From Hippasteria phrygiana (taxonomy: Eukaryota; Echinodermata; Asteroidea; Valvatida; Goniasteridae), in contig JAZGUH010000717.1 in NCBI GenBank assembly GCA_037893225.1, forward strand, positions 372,001 through 436,000: a stretch of DNA of 64,000 nt, read 5' to 3'. The position numbers and the translations under genes were made by a program. Of the stretch, positions 1 to 12,075 are shown piece by piece. The notes beneath the pieces are model-generated. The model had not been told where the DNA came from. It worked only from the letters and a program-made list of their open reading frames with translations, and searched no databases. The number at the start of each line of letters is the position of its first letter. The stretch's first letter is position 1.

Positions 1-1612
1 AAATAAAAGAAGGTACGCATCGCTGGTTGAGAGAGAGACTCTCTTTCCATGGAATTGTGCAAAACCGATTGCTGGAATCGTTTCATCTAAATACATAATA
101 TACAAAAGTCGTGAAAAAGGGAAGCTGACTATATACATGCATACAGCAGCTACATGTACATGTACATGTACAGTGTATATGTAGTGTCCAAAGAGCAGCT
201 CTACAGCATGTGTGCTGGCCAGTGCACAGCATTACACAAGACTTCGAATGGAGTGAGCGAACACATGATGCCCTGCATTCAGTAATTCACCTCCACAAGT
301 ATTTATCTATTAGCTGCACTTGATTACAAACTTGTTGAAGTTTGATCGCCGATTGAATCATCAAAATTCAGAGGAGCTTTTGGCGGTTTCTGAGAGCATA
401 CATTTGGGGGCTTGGTTCAGAAGCCAATGAAATAAAAACGTTACACATACATGTACAAAGTCCTTCAAAACTTGTACTCTGTTGCAGTCCTTCATTAATA
501 ACCCTAACCCTGCTGAATCCATCAATATCAATACGAATTTCCACACACCCTAGAGGGTTAGGGTTTAACAAAAAATCCAGGGGAGCTAAAATCGCTCTCC
601 TCAAATTTCTGAGGAGCGTTTATAGCTCTCCTTGTGTCCTTAAAATTTCTGAGGAGCGTTTATAGCTCTCCTTGTGTCCTTACAATAAACTGATAAACAG
701 GAGTGCAACGACAGGTTAAATCAGTGGTGTTTTTTATGGAATATCAGGATTTACTCTAGGGGCCCATTGTTTCTAGTTTTTGCATGCATTCTGGCAGCAG
801 TTTTATTAACAAAAATCTTGTATTTTCTGTCTTCGTGAAAACACTTCTTAACCCTAACCCCTTGGGTAACTTTACTAGAAAGTATCTTGAATCCGCCAAA
901 ATCCACCTATTTTGTCATGCACAAAAAGTTGCTTTTGGTGACTGTTCAATATGGAGGTATCCTGAATTCATCAAAATCTTGCAGTCCCGCTAGGCTTACA
1001 ATCCTCAATCCATCAAAATCCCCCAGTTTTCAGTATGGAGGTATCCTGAATCTGCTGAAATCCTCAGGGGTATAAATTTTGATAGATTCAGGTAGGTTAA
1101 TAGTTTTAATGATCTTTTTACGCTAATATTTTGCTGTCTGCATTTGCTTACATACATGTACTTACAATCGCTTTTTTCACCGATGCAATCAACTTGCTTC
1201 GCGGTGGCGAAAGCTGCTTGCATTATGAATATTGTTTATGCAGCAATATTAGACGGGTTCCCGCCGTGCATTTCAATGGCCAAAGTTAAGGACCAGACAA
1301 CAGTCCATGTCCGACAATTTCGACAAAGCGTAACGTAACAGGTCAAATTTGACATCGTAAAAATGCCAGACAAACATCAACGGAGAAAGAACATTTCTGC
1401 AGGTTAATTTGCAGAACATGATCTACATTTTCTGCGTATGTATTTTCCATTTTAAAGTATTTATTTTGCGGTTATGCCACTCGTACTTGATAATGCATAT
1501 ACGTAGCCTGATTCTATGAAATTTATTACTCAGTAAGGGTTGGCAAAACCAAGTTTTATTTTGCCCGTGAACCGATCTTGCCTTTTTAACGCTAATTTAG
1601 CCGGGAAATCCT
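1..1612. other. Non-coding DNA with MITE fragments
   Basis: No supportable gene. It holds a (CATGTA)-type microsatellite near 150-180 and a 40-bp tandem duplication at 603-682. Fragments near 497-570 and 846-1075 carry TAACCCTAACCC ends and repeated GAATCCATCAAAATCC-like words. These belong to the same broad repeat group seen at 32290 and 41334. Short open frames here show no domain. The most economical reading is Rab10 intron 1, but nothing in the sequence proves it. Confidence 0.5.
603..682. repeat. 40-bp tandem duplication
   Basis: Two adjacent, almost identical 40-bp units contain GAGGAGCGTTTATAGCTCTC. They sit in a short element that also has the inverse word GGAGAGC/GCTCTCC upstream near 575-600. 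Confidence 0.75.
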
Positions 1613-1677
1613 TTGAGCACGTGCAGTCAGTCATTTCTTGGTATGCTAAACTTCAACAATACACTGCTCCTTCTGTC

Positions 1678-1775
1678 GAGTTGGCACATGTTTGAGTGGT
1701 TAATTCTGGTGTCTCGTGATCGACAACGCTACCCTGTACATATGGGTTCGATCCCAACCTCTGGTATGTGTATTT
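1678..1775 (+). repeat. tRNA-like SINE fragment (weak)
   Basis: A box-B-like GGTTCGATCCC lies at about 1747. Some 55 bp upstream is a degenerate box-A-like TTTGAGTGG followed by TTAA. This is the spacing of an RNA polymerase III promoter in a tRNA-derived SINE. No cloverleaf or clear tail was found, so it is a fragment at best. Confidence 0.35.
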
Positions 1776-2309
1776 ACAAAAAAGATGTCAATAGAATTAA
1801 GAGAAGTCTGCTTTAGGTTGAAAAAGTCATTTTGGAATGAGATACAATACCCATATACATGTAGGTAACTCTAATTTGATCAAAACTAAAGAGGGGCCCT
1901 GCACTACACAATCGGCGTTTGTTGCACCACTGCCTTGGCAAAATGGTTGCAGGTTGGTTAAGGTTAATACCTTCCAGGATTTGTTGTTCTTCACCCATTT
2001 TGGTGGCGGAACATTTTTTCCACATTCATCCTATCGACTTATGTACCAATTGTTCCCAAACAGTTACATACAATCATACAATGTATGTCCTTCTCCCCAC
2101 CCGTCCTAAGCCCTTTTCCAAACCTTGGCTTGGGCTCGGGCTTCGGCTTCGTCTCCAGCTATTTCCCAGTCCCACTGCCGATCTGAAGCCTTGAATATGT
2201 AAATAAACAGGCTTTGGCTCTTGGTTAAAACAAAAGACTTTGATGTAGGCATGGTAGGGGGCCTACATTTTGTACATTGTACATACACGACGTATATAGC
2301 AAAAACAAC

Positions 2310-2459
2310 AGTCATGCTATTTAGCGTCAACAAGCGTCAATAAACCCGATCAGCGTCAACAAACCCGATCAGCGTCAACAAAGCGCCAACAAGCTCAAAA
2401 TGCACAGTTAAGCTTCACAAAAACTATACTTGTATTCAACAAACTCTCACATCTCGTAT
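2310..2459 (+). mobile_element. Left-end fragment of the P-like (THAP) transposon family
   Basis: It begins GTCATGCTATTTAGCG and continues with several GTCAACAA repeats, then AAGCTTCACAAAA and CTCACATCTCGTATT. This matches the left 150 bp of the 10660-12075 element closely. Homology stops at about 2459 and no matching right end or target duplication is visible, so it is a truncated copy. Confidence 0.8.
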
Positions 2460-2871
2460 TGGAAAGATTATACTTTAATACCCCCCACCAAAATCGATTA
2501 GAAACAGCAAATCTTGGAAAATAACCATCCATTTGTGTTCATAATTGTATAAAAACTTGGCACAACCTTTAATTTTGAGAATTTTGTTGGGACATTTTAG
2601 TGCAATATAGCATGTATAGGGAAAGAAGGTTTGTGTTTTCTGTGTTAGAAGTTCTTGGCAGTTGGCACCATGTATAGTAACTCCAAAGTGTGCACATACA
2701 TGTTGATTTCTTCCTCATTTTTTACAGATTTTGCTGAAATAAATCTTGAAATAACAGGTTGTGCCACATGTTTAGACAGTTGTAACCAAGGAGCAGCTAC
2801 ATGTAGGACTTTAAGCCAGATTTGACGAAATTGCCAGATTTGCAGTTATTGCTTAATTAGGAGGTAACGAC

Positions 2872-3124
2872 CAGGGGCCAATTTCATAAAGCTGTTCAGC
2901 ACAAAAATTAGCTTAGCATGCAAATGCTTCCTTGATAAAAACTGGATTACCAACCAGATTTCCATGTGTGGAATATTGCTTTTGACTGGCATTCAGCTGT
3001 TGTTTGCTTAGCATGAAAATGACATGGATTTTTGGCTGGTACATGTAACCTGTTTTTATTAAGCAAGACATTTTCATGCTAAGCAAATGTTTGTGCTTAA
3101 CAGCTTTATGAAACTTGGCCCAGG
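2872..3124. mobile_element. MITE with GGCCAATTTCATAAAGC ends
   Basis: Terminal inverted repeats: the left end reads GGCCAATTTCATAAAGCTG and the right end is its near complement, GCTTTATGAAACTTGGCC. Longer subterminal pairing continues through AGCACAAA and GCTTAGCATG. The direct repeat CAGG flanks both ends. At about 245 bp with no coding capacity it is a typical non-autonomous DNA transposon. From memory, similar ends are common in echinoderm genomes. Confidence 0.85.
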
Positions 3125-3210
3125 TTTTAAAAAAGACGCCTCATCTCGCGATAATGCTTCTTAAAGTGATATTGCTTATTTTAGCTTAATTTTTTACTAG
3201 CAATACCACA

Positions 3211-3360
3211 TTAACCCTAACCCTGCCAGACGCAGCACAGTGCATCTGTGGTGACAGCTTCACTTTGCTGCACTCTGCACACAAGTCAATGTGACAAAGT
3301 ATGCAATCTGCTGCGTCTGGCAGGGTTTCTAGCCAAAATACCCTGGAGGGTTAGGGTTAA
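3211..3360 (+). mobile_element. 150-bp MITE with telomere-like ends, copy 1
   Basis: Starts TTAACCCTAACCCTGCC and ends GGAGGGTTAGGGTTAA. Internal inverted pairing: CTGCCAGACGCAGCA against TGCTGCGTCTGGCAG. Two other copies in the window (31333 and 39493, opposite strand) are exactly the same length. A fourth copy is split by the P-like element at 10660-12075. Confidence 0.9.
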
Positions 3361-3529
3361 GCAATGAGATCATACATCATGTAGCTACAAGAGGTCATTG
3401 CAAACACATTTCAAACTCAATACATTTACATCTCCATGGTAATGGTCAACAGGGAATAAAGCATCCACCCCGTCAACCATGTCCACTTGGCCATCCATAC
3501 TTAAGTTAAATAAAGGGGTACATTTGTGT

Positions 3530-3870
3530 ACATCCCCCCCCCCAAAAAAAAAAAAACTACAACAGTGACGCCCCAAAAAACAAAAACAACAAACAAAAAA
3601 CAAGTTACAAAATATAGAAGAAATAATCCCCCACCCCCAAAAAAAAAAAAAGTGAAAAAAAGTGAAAAATTTTAAAAAAGAGTCTAAAATAATTACCCAG
3701 ACCATGCACACCACAGTGAAGCCAAAGGCAAATTTATCTTGTGAAGTTGAACCCTCACCACGCGGCATCCATCATGCATCCACAGCACCCTAACAATTTA
3801 AATAAATCCACCCCCCCCCCCCATGCAAAATAAAAAATAGACGCTTTGATAAAAAAAATCTTGATAGCAT
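3530..3870. repeat. Homopolymer-rich stretch (poly-C and poly-A)
   Basis: Runs of C (8-10) directly followed by A (10-12) occur repeatedly, for example at 3534-3555, 3631-3651 and 3811-3822. Read on the other strand this gives a spurious Phe-rich frame of 127 codons, which I do not regard as a gene. Confidence 0.7.
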
Positions 3871-6800
3871 ATTTAAATAACCACAAAAATCATGCCATGC
3901 TAAATTTCACCCCCTTCGAAACGATCTAGACTTAATTGCCGTGCTTGCTTGCCCGGCCGGCCGGCATGACCGGATCCCTGTGTTGTAAAATGTAAATTGT
4001 TTCCATTCAACATGCTCAAAACACCAGTTTCAGATCGCCGTGAATAAATCACAAATGAACTCCAACTTGACCATCATTATGATTTCAAGTTGTGAGCATC
4101 AATTTCATAAAAACCTTACTACTTGTGAATCATTTTCCTATCGACAGCACACAGCACGCCGAAATCACCACAGAAACAACTCATAATCACAACATGGTCA
4201 GGACACCGTATATCGTTCACGCGTGTCCGCGTACATTGCATGCGTCAAATAGGGAGCCATACCATTACGCGTTGTAGACTACAATGTAGTTTCCAGTCCC
4301 TCCAGTGAGCGGATTAATTTTTTCACACGCAGTTGTTTTTGGCGACGTCAGAACATTTGCTGCTACCAATCGGAGTGGAGGTGAGCATGCGCAAGTGCAC
4401 ACAGTATTTTGCGCAAATCAAAAATAATATTCAGTACCTCTTGATCTAGCGATGATCTCCAAATCTGGCTGTAACTTTGTCGCCAATTTTGGCAATGTCG
4501 CTAAATCTGGCGATTTCGTCAAATCTAGCTTTAAGTCCCGACTGAGGAGGGTTGGTTATGTTCTTGACCTAGCTATTTTGGTGGGGGGTACAGGGGTTTC
4601 AAAATGTTTGAGAGTAGCAGGCCGATGGATGAAAGTAGGCGGCAGTGAGTCCTAGCCCCAAATGGCATGGGGTCCGAAAGTTTTCGGATTGTAGATGCTG
4701 TCTGGTGCAATCTATGCATTTCCTGGCATCTGAGACTAGGGTTTCAAAGGTCCTACTGTACAGTACTTAAAGACATTTCTGTTGATTTTTGTTTTTTATT
4801 CACAACCAAATAGATTGACACTCTAAAATCATCCTTTATATTATTATATATATAAATATACAGACACTACAAATGACAGTTTCATCTTGTGTACATGTAA
4901 AAAAATTGTACAAACATATACATGTCAATATCAAGGATTCTTGATTGACAATCAACTAAACACCCCAAAAATGATACTGACGTTTTTGCGATCACCGTCA
5001 AACTGCACGCAGAGTCACTGTGCCGCGGTACTCCATGCCGTACAAACGCGCCGGATCATGCTCAGTCGACTAGCCGAGTATGCACGGTACATCATGCATC
5101 ATGGAGGAATAAGACACATTACCGTAACACGTGGAATTATCCACACCTTCATTTATCGCACACTCAACCGCTAGTCTTGTCGAAAGTTTTAATTGAAATA
5201 AATGACTATCCTTGTTGACTGATTGGGAAATAAAACAACTGTTTGTTGGTTATTGATGGGATTTGGTTGATTCTGTTAATCTTGTCATGTTCCTTCCTCC
5301 ATCCATGATCTTGTCGAGTACGGTTCCAAAATCGTTTTGAAATTGCATGTAAGCATACGTGTCTAGCTACTAGACTTGCCGCACGGACAACACACATAAT
5401 AACGGAGGTGGGACCTGACTATACATTTCGGTGTTGCACGATTTAAAGTCCCCCAAACAATGGACTCCCTCTGCACAATTTTGCAATACGCACGCTCAGG
5501 AGGGTTTTTCCATACGATAGTCCATATTTGCCGCTAGTCTTGGTTCCAAGACGTTACTGTCTGATACTTGTCATCAACAGAGGGCGCAATTTACAGGCTG
5601 TCACCGGCGGGCGAGCGCGCGATCAATCACGGAGTTACAGTAACGTCTTGGATATTTCTACTTTTGAGGGCGGGACCAGACTATGGAAATCGTGGCTAAA
5701 CATGCATCATTCATATCACGTGACTGGTCTGACCTCCATGGTTAAGTTTGACCGATTGCCCCAATTATGCAAAATGCGCCTGCGGTCGACGCGACGTGTA
5801 ATATAATACCGTTTGAAAAAAAAGTAGATGTACTACTGTACTGTGTACAAAAGCCAAGTGTACGTACAATGTACATGTAATGTACATATCCACATATGAA
5901 CACTGTGGATACATGTATAGTGTACGTACGTATACGTACTTGAACTTCAAGTTTGAATAACTTGGAGTTTCTGATCTTTCTTGCTACGTCCCAGAATGAG
6001 ATAATGACAAATTACCTGCAGGTGTGCACTTTAATCTGGGATGTTAATTAGCCAATGTAAATGAATAAATGCAGAATAGTAAATTTTTAAAATTATTTTT
6101 TATCAAAGATTGATTTTTGCCAGTCTTGTTTAATTACATGTACAAACATGTGGTGCCTTTTTTTGCAGCCAGCCATGGCCAGGCCCAGTATTGTATTAAT
6201 TGGATATTTCAGTCCAGTTAGTTGCATGCACAATAAATTTACAGGACGGTCTTTGGTCAACTTTTGACTGAAAAATGTTTTTACTCACTTTGTCTTCAAG
6301 GTGGAGCTTAAATTCATCATTGTCTTAATTATTTATATTTCTCCCAATAAAAAATTCCTCCACTAAATACATTACATTCCTACATGTGTATAGTAATCCA
6401 TTAATATTTAAAAAAGTTAACATGAAGAAGAGAAGTCTGAAATAGCAAGCCCAGCAAACCACTTAAATGCAGTGGATTTAAAATCAAAGTAGATGGTTAA
6501 CTTCACTCATTTATTTTAATTCTTGAGGTAAACATAATTTTTCACTGGATAAAATGTATTTCTGTAAAGATTTTAAACCATTATTGTAAATTTACATTTA
6601 TGTTAACATATACTTTACCATTGAAGGTTAGAACTGCCACAGAGTTCATCAGAAATATGAAACACACCATTTGTTACATCTCTTTTTTCATGTATTTTCA
6701 ATTTCTATCCTGAAAAATTATATTGGCAGATGTACCGGTCATTTACTACTCAGTGTAAAAAAAAATTGACATTACATGTACATGTGGCATTTAAAAAAAT

Positions 6801-7844
6801 GTATAATACATTTACTTATACAAACTGGCTAGGACGTCCTCCATTCTGAAGTCTTTTTTAAGTTTATCACCTCACATATTTATACACCAGTGTTCCAGCT
6901 TATACAGTGTACATGCACAATATAATAATGTACATGTCATCGGGTAATACCTTCTCATAAATTGTTACCTTCACTCAAGCGCGCCTCCATGATTTGACTA
7001 TGACATGTGTGGAGCTGAGACCGGGAAAGGGGGGGGGGGGGGGGGGGGGTTATCATGAAATTCCAAAACCAACCAACTGAACATTTCGAAGGGGGGGGGG
7101 GGGATTGGACACTACGCTGTCTATTACACATGTATTAATTATGGTCCATACACAAACCCAAATTTAACCCTCTTTCCGACAATTCTACTGTAATTTCCAT
7201 GTGAAATTTATAATACCTCCTGGTCTATTTTAATTGTTTTCTTCTGTCTGGTTTTATTGTCTAGGGGTGATCTTGTCATAAAGTGTGTGTGGGTGGAGAT
7301 ATATTCCCCATCCCTACAACCCCGAAATCTATGTTTTTGCCTTCACTTATCAACACTTCTTCTTGTCGACAATTTTTGGGGGATTATATTTAACTATAAA
7401 AGTTGGGCTATTATGTACGCCGTATGTATCACCATTTGTTAATCCTTTCTGATGTTTTTCTTTGTATAAAAATTGTTTAAATTTTTTTTTTAAATGATCA
7501 ATAAATCAATTGTGATGTAGTTCTTTTAACCAATATCTGTACACCGACTACTGCATGTATTTTTTCTATTACATGTGGAATAGTAAGCACGTAAACACAC
7601 TGGCTGTCATCAAAGGTTATAGTTCTAAATTTACATTCGGAAGTATTAAAATATACCTCACATGTTCACTCATCATCCGCACAAATATTTCGTATAGGCC
7701 TACACTTTATTTAATGTCTAAATAAACTTCAGCTGCACTACAGAAATCAGCTGCACTACAGATACTTCGCGGATTTTAACGACACGTACGTCGTGCCACG
7801 TCAACTTAAAAGATATTTCCCACAGACGTAGAGACATGACAGAC
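3871..7844. other. Gene-free intronic or intergenic DNA
   Basis: No coding exon recognised on either strand. Visible features are (ACATGT) microsatellites near 5870-5940, a 20-bp-class poly-G run at 7030-7049 with a second near 7091-7105, and a short palindrome TCTTGGTTCCAAGA at 5532. AT-rich sequence at 6000-6900 has no clear repeat structure. Confidence 0.45.
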
Positions 7845-7896
7845 TGGGTCACGCCACTGATCTCTACTACAGCGTAGTAGAGATCAGTGGGTCACG
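7845..7896. repeat. Micro-hairpin flanked by 9-bp direct repeats (H1)
   Basis: TGGGTCACG occurs at 7845-7853 and again at 7888-7896. Between them is a 34-nt insert whose core is a perfect 14-bp-arm hairpin (CTGATCTCTACTAC, spacer AGC, then its complement). The layout is that of a small insertion with a target-site duplication. The same hairpin core recurs at 63251-63283 between a different direct repeat. Confidence 0.8.
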
Positions 7897-8494
7897 CGGA
7901 TCGCGCAATCCTTCATCCAAAACAATACAACGGTCGACGCGTTGGGCCCGGGCGCGCCGAACTTCAAATTTCCAGACAACACAACACACACATACACAAA
8001 AAAACGCACCCAGAGGGTGATGACCGCACCGCATCCTATTTAATCGTGCATGCTCGCCAAGTTATGAATAATTCATTTGTCAAGGTCAAACTCAATCGCT
8101 GATTGGCTCCCCCGGAAAGTCGGGGGAGAATGTCGAAAAAGTAAAGAAAAAGTTAAGACCCTAGGACAGAGATATCCAAGACCTTCGTGAGAGTGAAGAA
8201 CCGAGCAAAGAACAGTAGACATGTAGAATCGATTCTTGTCAGAGCGCGTAATATATAAAACATTATCGAATACAATCAGAATCGATTTACTGAGAAACAG
8301 CGCCCTCGTTCGGAAGGAAAAAAAGGTACACGGAGGTCTTGGAACCAAGACTAATCTGCCGCATGTGCATACTCCCGGCTGGACATTGACACGACATGCA
8401 CGATTCATGCCGCACTAAGCTTCACACGCATAATTATCGCATGAACGTGGATGTATAGATCTGCACGCGCAGTCCGTTCAAGACTTCTTTTTTT

Positions 8495-8531
8495 GGGTGA
8501 ACCATGGAGGTAGAAACCTCCATGGGTGAAC
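8495..8531. repeat. Micro-hairpin flanked by 8-bp direct repeats (H2)
   Basis: GGGTGAAC occurs at 8495-8502 and 8524-8531. The 21-nt insert between them is CATGGAGGT, AGA, AACCTCCAT, which folds into a hairpin with 8-9 bp arms. Confidence 0.8.
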
Positions 8532-9769
8532 AAACAAAATATAATTTCTACTAAAAACAAGGATCTATTCCCCCAAAGCGGTAGCTCAGGGATTTAAAAA
8601 AAAAAATTCATGATTGAAAAAAAAGTAGCCGGCACAAAAGTTCAAATAGCCGGTCAAATTCGCCGGTTGCCGGCTTATTTTGAAACCCCTGGGGGTATTA
8701 AAGTAAAATCTTTCCCTTGCTAAATCTGGGAACATAAATTACGCGAAGCCCGAGCCCAAGCCTGGGTTTGGAAAAGGGCCCAAATGTGTCATAAGTTCAA
8801 CCTAGGCTACATGTAGGCCTAGGTACATGTATATCATGGAGGAAGGAATATAAGGAGATAGAACAGAATCCCCTTATTGGTCGAACTAATTATCACCTGA
8901 TTACGTCCTATGCGCTCAGCACTGCGCCCGCCCGCTGCGGTCTTAAAGTTTTACGACCACACTCAGCCAAACAACCTTTTGGGGGGGGGGGTAACTTTAC
9001 ATGGAATTCTAACGTTAGGACTTTCTAACGTTAGGACTTTGATTAAAATAAAAATATTTGATTAATAAAATGGCTTGTTCAATCATGGAGGAAGGGTTAA
9101 ATTTATTTTTCCCCGAGTTAATTCCTTTGTGAAGCTTGCCCCACTCCCGGGCCCCAAGCTCCTTCAGTCACCTGGTGTGAGTGTAAAATTCAGTCAGAAC
9201 CCCTAAAAAGTTATAGATGCATTTCTCGCGTTTTTCTCAGTATAAGTGTGGGGGGGGGGGGGGGGGGCTAGGCCTATCCAGGTTTTTTATATGCAGGGCT
9301 TTCTCGGCTTTCTTTGAAATATTTTAGGGTCCATTTTTTTTTAAGGTGTAAGTAAACAATTTTGAAAGCCTTGCAGCAAATTTTTATGTCGGAATTTGTC
9401 ACCACGTCAAAGGTGCATTTTTATAGTTTTTCGTGTATCAAGTTGCTCCAGTAGTCCTCCTGAACAAGATGATTTGATAAGATCTTGTTGGCAAGTACAA
9501 ATTTAATATTAAATCCTTGTAGTTTCACAAGATTTGTGTGCGAAAGACGGCCCAACTTACAAGTTCCCTGGCTCTAAAATAGAGATGCACATTGTCTGAA
9601 ACCTTAAAGTTACCCCCCTCTCGCAAAACAAGTTGCCATGATTCATAGTTGCCGCGGTGAGGTCAAATTAATGGAACCACGGCGGCAACTTTTACACGCG
9701 ATCATTTCTTTCGTCGGCAACCCTTAACAAAAGCAAAACTCGCGACCATCGTCTTCGTCGGTGTCGTCG
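8532..9769. other. Gene-free DNA with poly-G tracts
   Basis: No gene supported. It contains CATGGAGGAAGG words at about 8837 and 9086, a repeated TCTAACGTTAGGACTTT (9007-9040), poly-G runs near 8979 and 9251-9267, and a short inverted repeat around TTGCCGCGGT / ACGGCGGCAA (9649-9690). Confidence 0.45.
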
Positions 9770-10024
9770 TCAGTTGACGGCTACCACTGATTCAGTTTCG
9801 TTTTCAGAAACGTCGGAAAAATCGCTAAAATCTTCGAAATTAAAATCGCTCAACACGAAATCTTTGGGACCGTAGGCAGCAATTTTGCATAGTAACGCTT
9901 GTTGTGCGCATGCGCGAAGAGACCAAATCCTTCCCACCATGCCAAGCGACAGAAGCTGGCTTTGCTGACCGCACGCGGAGGGAGTGTTTACATAGCAGCT
10001 ACTTCCAAAAATGTAAGGCTCCAT
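9770..10024 (-). CDS. Small unidentified open frame beside the large inverted repeat
   Basis: Frame of 84 codons starting ATG at 10024 and ending in an acidic, Ser/Asp-rich stretch (EDFSDFSDVSENETES). Its first 25 nt are duplicated in the right arm of the inverted repeat (13195-13220), where the frame stops at once. I do not recognise it. The MEPY start followed by an acidic Ser-rich segment faintly recalls the N-termini of some Harbinger/ISL2EU accessory proteins, which is a guess. A palindromic GCGCATGCGC-type (NRF1-like) site lies inside it, so it could equally be transposon 5' sequence and untranslated. Confidence 0.25.
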   Translation of the reverse strand: MEPYIFGSSCYVNTPSACGQQSQLLSLGMVGRIWSLRACAQQALLCKIAAYGPKDFVLSDFNFEDFSDFSDVSENETESVVAVN

Positions 10025-10659
10025 GAGCCTTACAACGCTAAACTATTTTGGACCCCGTAACTCAATGGGATATGCAATACGCTTTTGTTAGGTCAGTTAC
10101 AATGATCTAGAATTCCACTTTCCCAAACGTTAATCTCCCCAGAAAGTTATCCAATCCCTCCTACAGATCTTTGATACTTTTGCGGCACATTTGCGGAACA
10201 TTGGAACGGACAATTTATTGAGAAATCAGAGTTTTTACTCACCAACCGACGTATTCAGCTGAGATGAACATGTCGTAGCACAGCTGACTACTATAGTCCA
10301 CCAGACTGCGCGCATGCGCGTGGAGTTGTTGAAGAGATGTGGGGCTCGACCATTTTTTGAAGGGGGGGGGTCATCTTTTCTACATCGCGCAACGGTTATG
10401 TGTGGAATGTGGATAATTAATGGCGCGCTATTATACCTAGTGTGGTTCCTTGGCCTGACAATGTTTGTTATGCCCAGACGTCTAAATTGTAGGGCAGGTA
10501 GCCACGTAGCTATTTTTAGATGATGCAACAAATAAAATTATAACGACTTTTTCCAAATAGGCACAACCCCTAGCTGCAGTGGCTTTAAATATAGTGATAT
10601 TTGGCATTTCATCTGATGTTGTTTTTGCCAATGCGAGCTTTTCTTTTATCCCTAACCCT

Positions 10660-12075
10660 CGGTCATGCTATTTAGCGTCAACAAGCGTCAACAAACCCGA
10701 TCAGCGTCAACAAAGCGTCTACCAAAATGCACATTTAAGCTTCACAAAAGCTATACTTGTATTCAACAAACTCTCGCATCTCGTATTATGTAAGAAATTG
10801 GCTGAATTCCCGTTCACAATCCCACATAAAAAGAGGAATTTTAAGACGACAAAATTACGATGAATGGGCGCCGCCATCTTTGCGATTGCACCATGTCCTA
10901 GAAAAACAAGATGGCTGCCGGGAAAAAGCACCGTTGATGTCGTACTTTTTCGCTTAAAGGAAACATGCTTCTCAAATTGACCGGATCACATTTTATTTCA
11001 TAAATAAATTCATTTATATGTATTAAATGTGAATTAAAAGCCAAACTGGTTCAAGTGAAGTTTTAGTGTGATTATTTGCCGCTCAAAAATTTCCCCCCCC
11101 TTTTTGAAATTTGTTGAGACTCAAATTGAGGGCGCTGTTCGTGACGTAGACCGAGGCACCGAAATTCATGGATCGACTCGATAGTCTGGACCCGGCCCGT
11201 ATACACACACTAGGTCTACACGTGCAATTTCGTAAGTTGCAACAACAACTAACATCGAACTTACCCTGATTTTCTCCCTTTTAGCGAAGGCTCCTCGGGG
11301 AATGGGCCGTTTAACTGCTTTCGCCTTTATCTTACCCACATCTGGGAACTTTGTTGGGATGGCAGTGGACTTGAGCATATTTTTAATGGTCATCCCAAAG
11401 GATTTGAAAATACCAGTATCGAAACACCACGGCTCAAAGTGGTCGCTACATAACGCTGAAAAGCTGCTGGGGCCGGACCTCTTTGCTCTTGTCACCTTCA
11501 CTTTCACCGTCCAAATTCTCCGATATTTCGCATCAGTTGGACAAAAATGAAGGCTTAACTCCATCCGTCGTTGTTTTGCTGCACCCAGCAGCCACACACC
11601 TTGTTGGCATGGCCGAAAAACCACTATATTTTGCTTAGATTTTGGACGAAGAATTGTTGCCGTACAATGTACACACAATGCATACCCATGATGAATGGGT
11701 AATGTGCCTCGATGTACGTCACACACTTATGTTAATGAGGATCCCACTCAGGGGGCGGAGTTGCTTGGACAAACATTTTCAAAAATTGTTTTCTCATATT
11801 TAATCTGGGAAATAATTGTCTCTGGACACAAACTATAATTGTCAAGATAATACTTTATTGTTTTAAGCAGGAATAATGCAATATAAATCCTAAATCATGT
11901 TTCCTTTAAAAATCACACATTTTAAGATACTTTTAAATACTAATGATACTTTTAAATAATCATATAAGCCCACAAAATATTGTGAATAACATGTTTAAGC
12001 TTAATAGTGCTTTTATAAGTTGTTGACGCTTTGTTGACGCTTGTTGATGCTTGTTGACACTAATTAGCATGACCC
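10660..12075. mobile_element. P-element-like transposon with THAP exon (1416 bp)
   Basis: The left end is CGGTCATGCTATTTAGCG and the right end is the complement of GGGTCATGCTAATTAG. Both ends carry subterminal GTCAACAA/TTGTTGAC repeats. CTAACCCT is duplicated at 10652-10659 and 12076-12083, an 8-bp target duplication as made by P and hAT transposases. The interior encodes a THAP DNA-binding exon on the minus strand but no catalytic domain that I can see. P elements are known to carry a THAP domain in their first exon and to give internally deleted copies, so the P superfamily is the best fit. It looks non-autonomous. Confidence 0.8.
11265..11610 (-). pseudogene. THAP-domain exon with one frameshift
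   Basis: From an ATG at 11608-11610 the frame opens MPTRCVAAGC, the C-x4-C half of a C2CH THAP zinc site. It then loses register at a TTAAG near 11554-11558, where one extra base moves the rest (LHFCPTDAKYRRIW, SALCSDHFE, TAIPTKF) to another frame. The invariant Trp, the C-x2-H pair and the terminal A[VI]PT motif are all visible. The exon ends AAAATCAG then GTAAGT at 11264-11259, a good splice donor, as expected for a first exon of a P-type transposase. No downstream catalytic exon is present inside the element. An RNA or assembly error could also explain the single-base shift. Confidence 0.75.

Noticed and set aside
3211..3240. Interstitial telomere sequence
   Set aside because: Only two TAACCC units, always at the borders of a defined 150-bp inverted-repeat element seen several times.
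3385..3768. Minus-strand frame of 127 codons
   Set aside because: It is mostly Phe and Cys encoded by poly-A/poly-C tracts, with no domain and no splice support.
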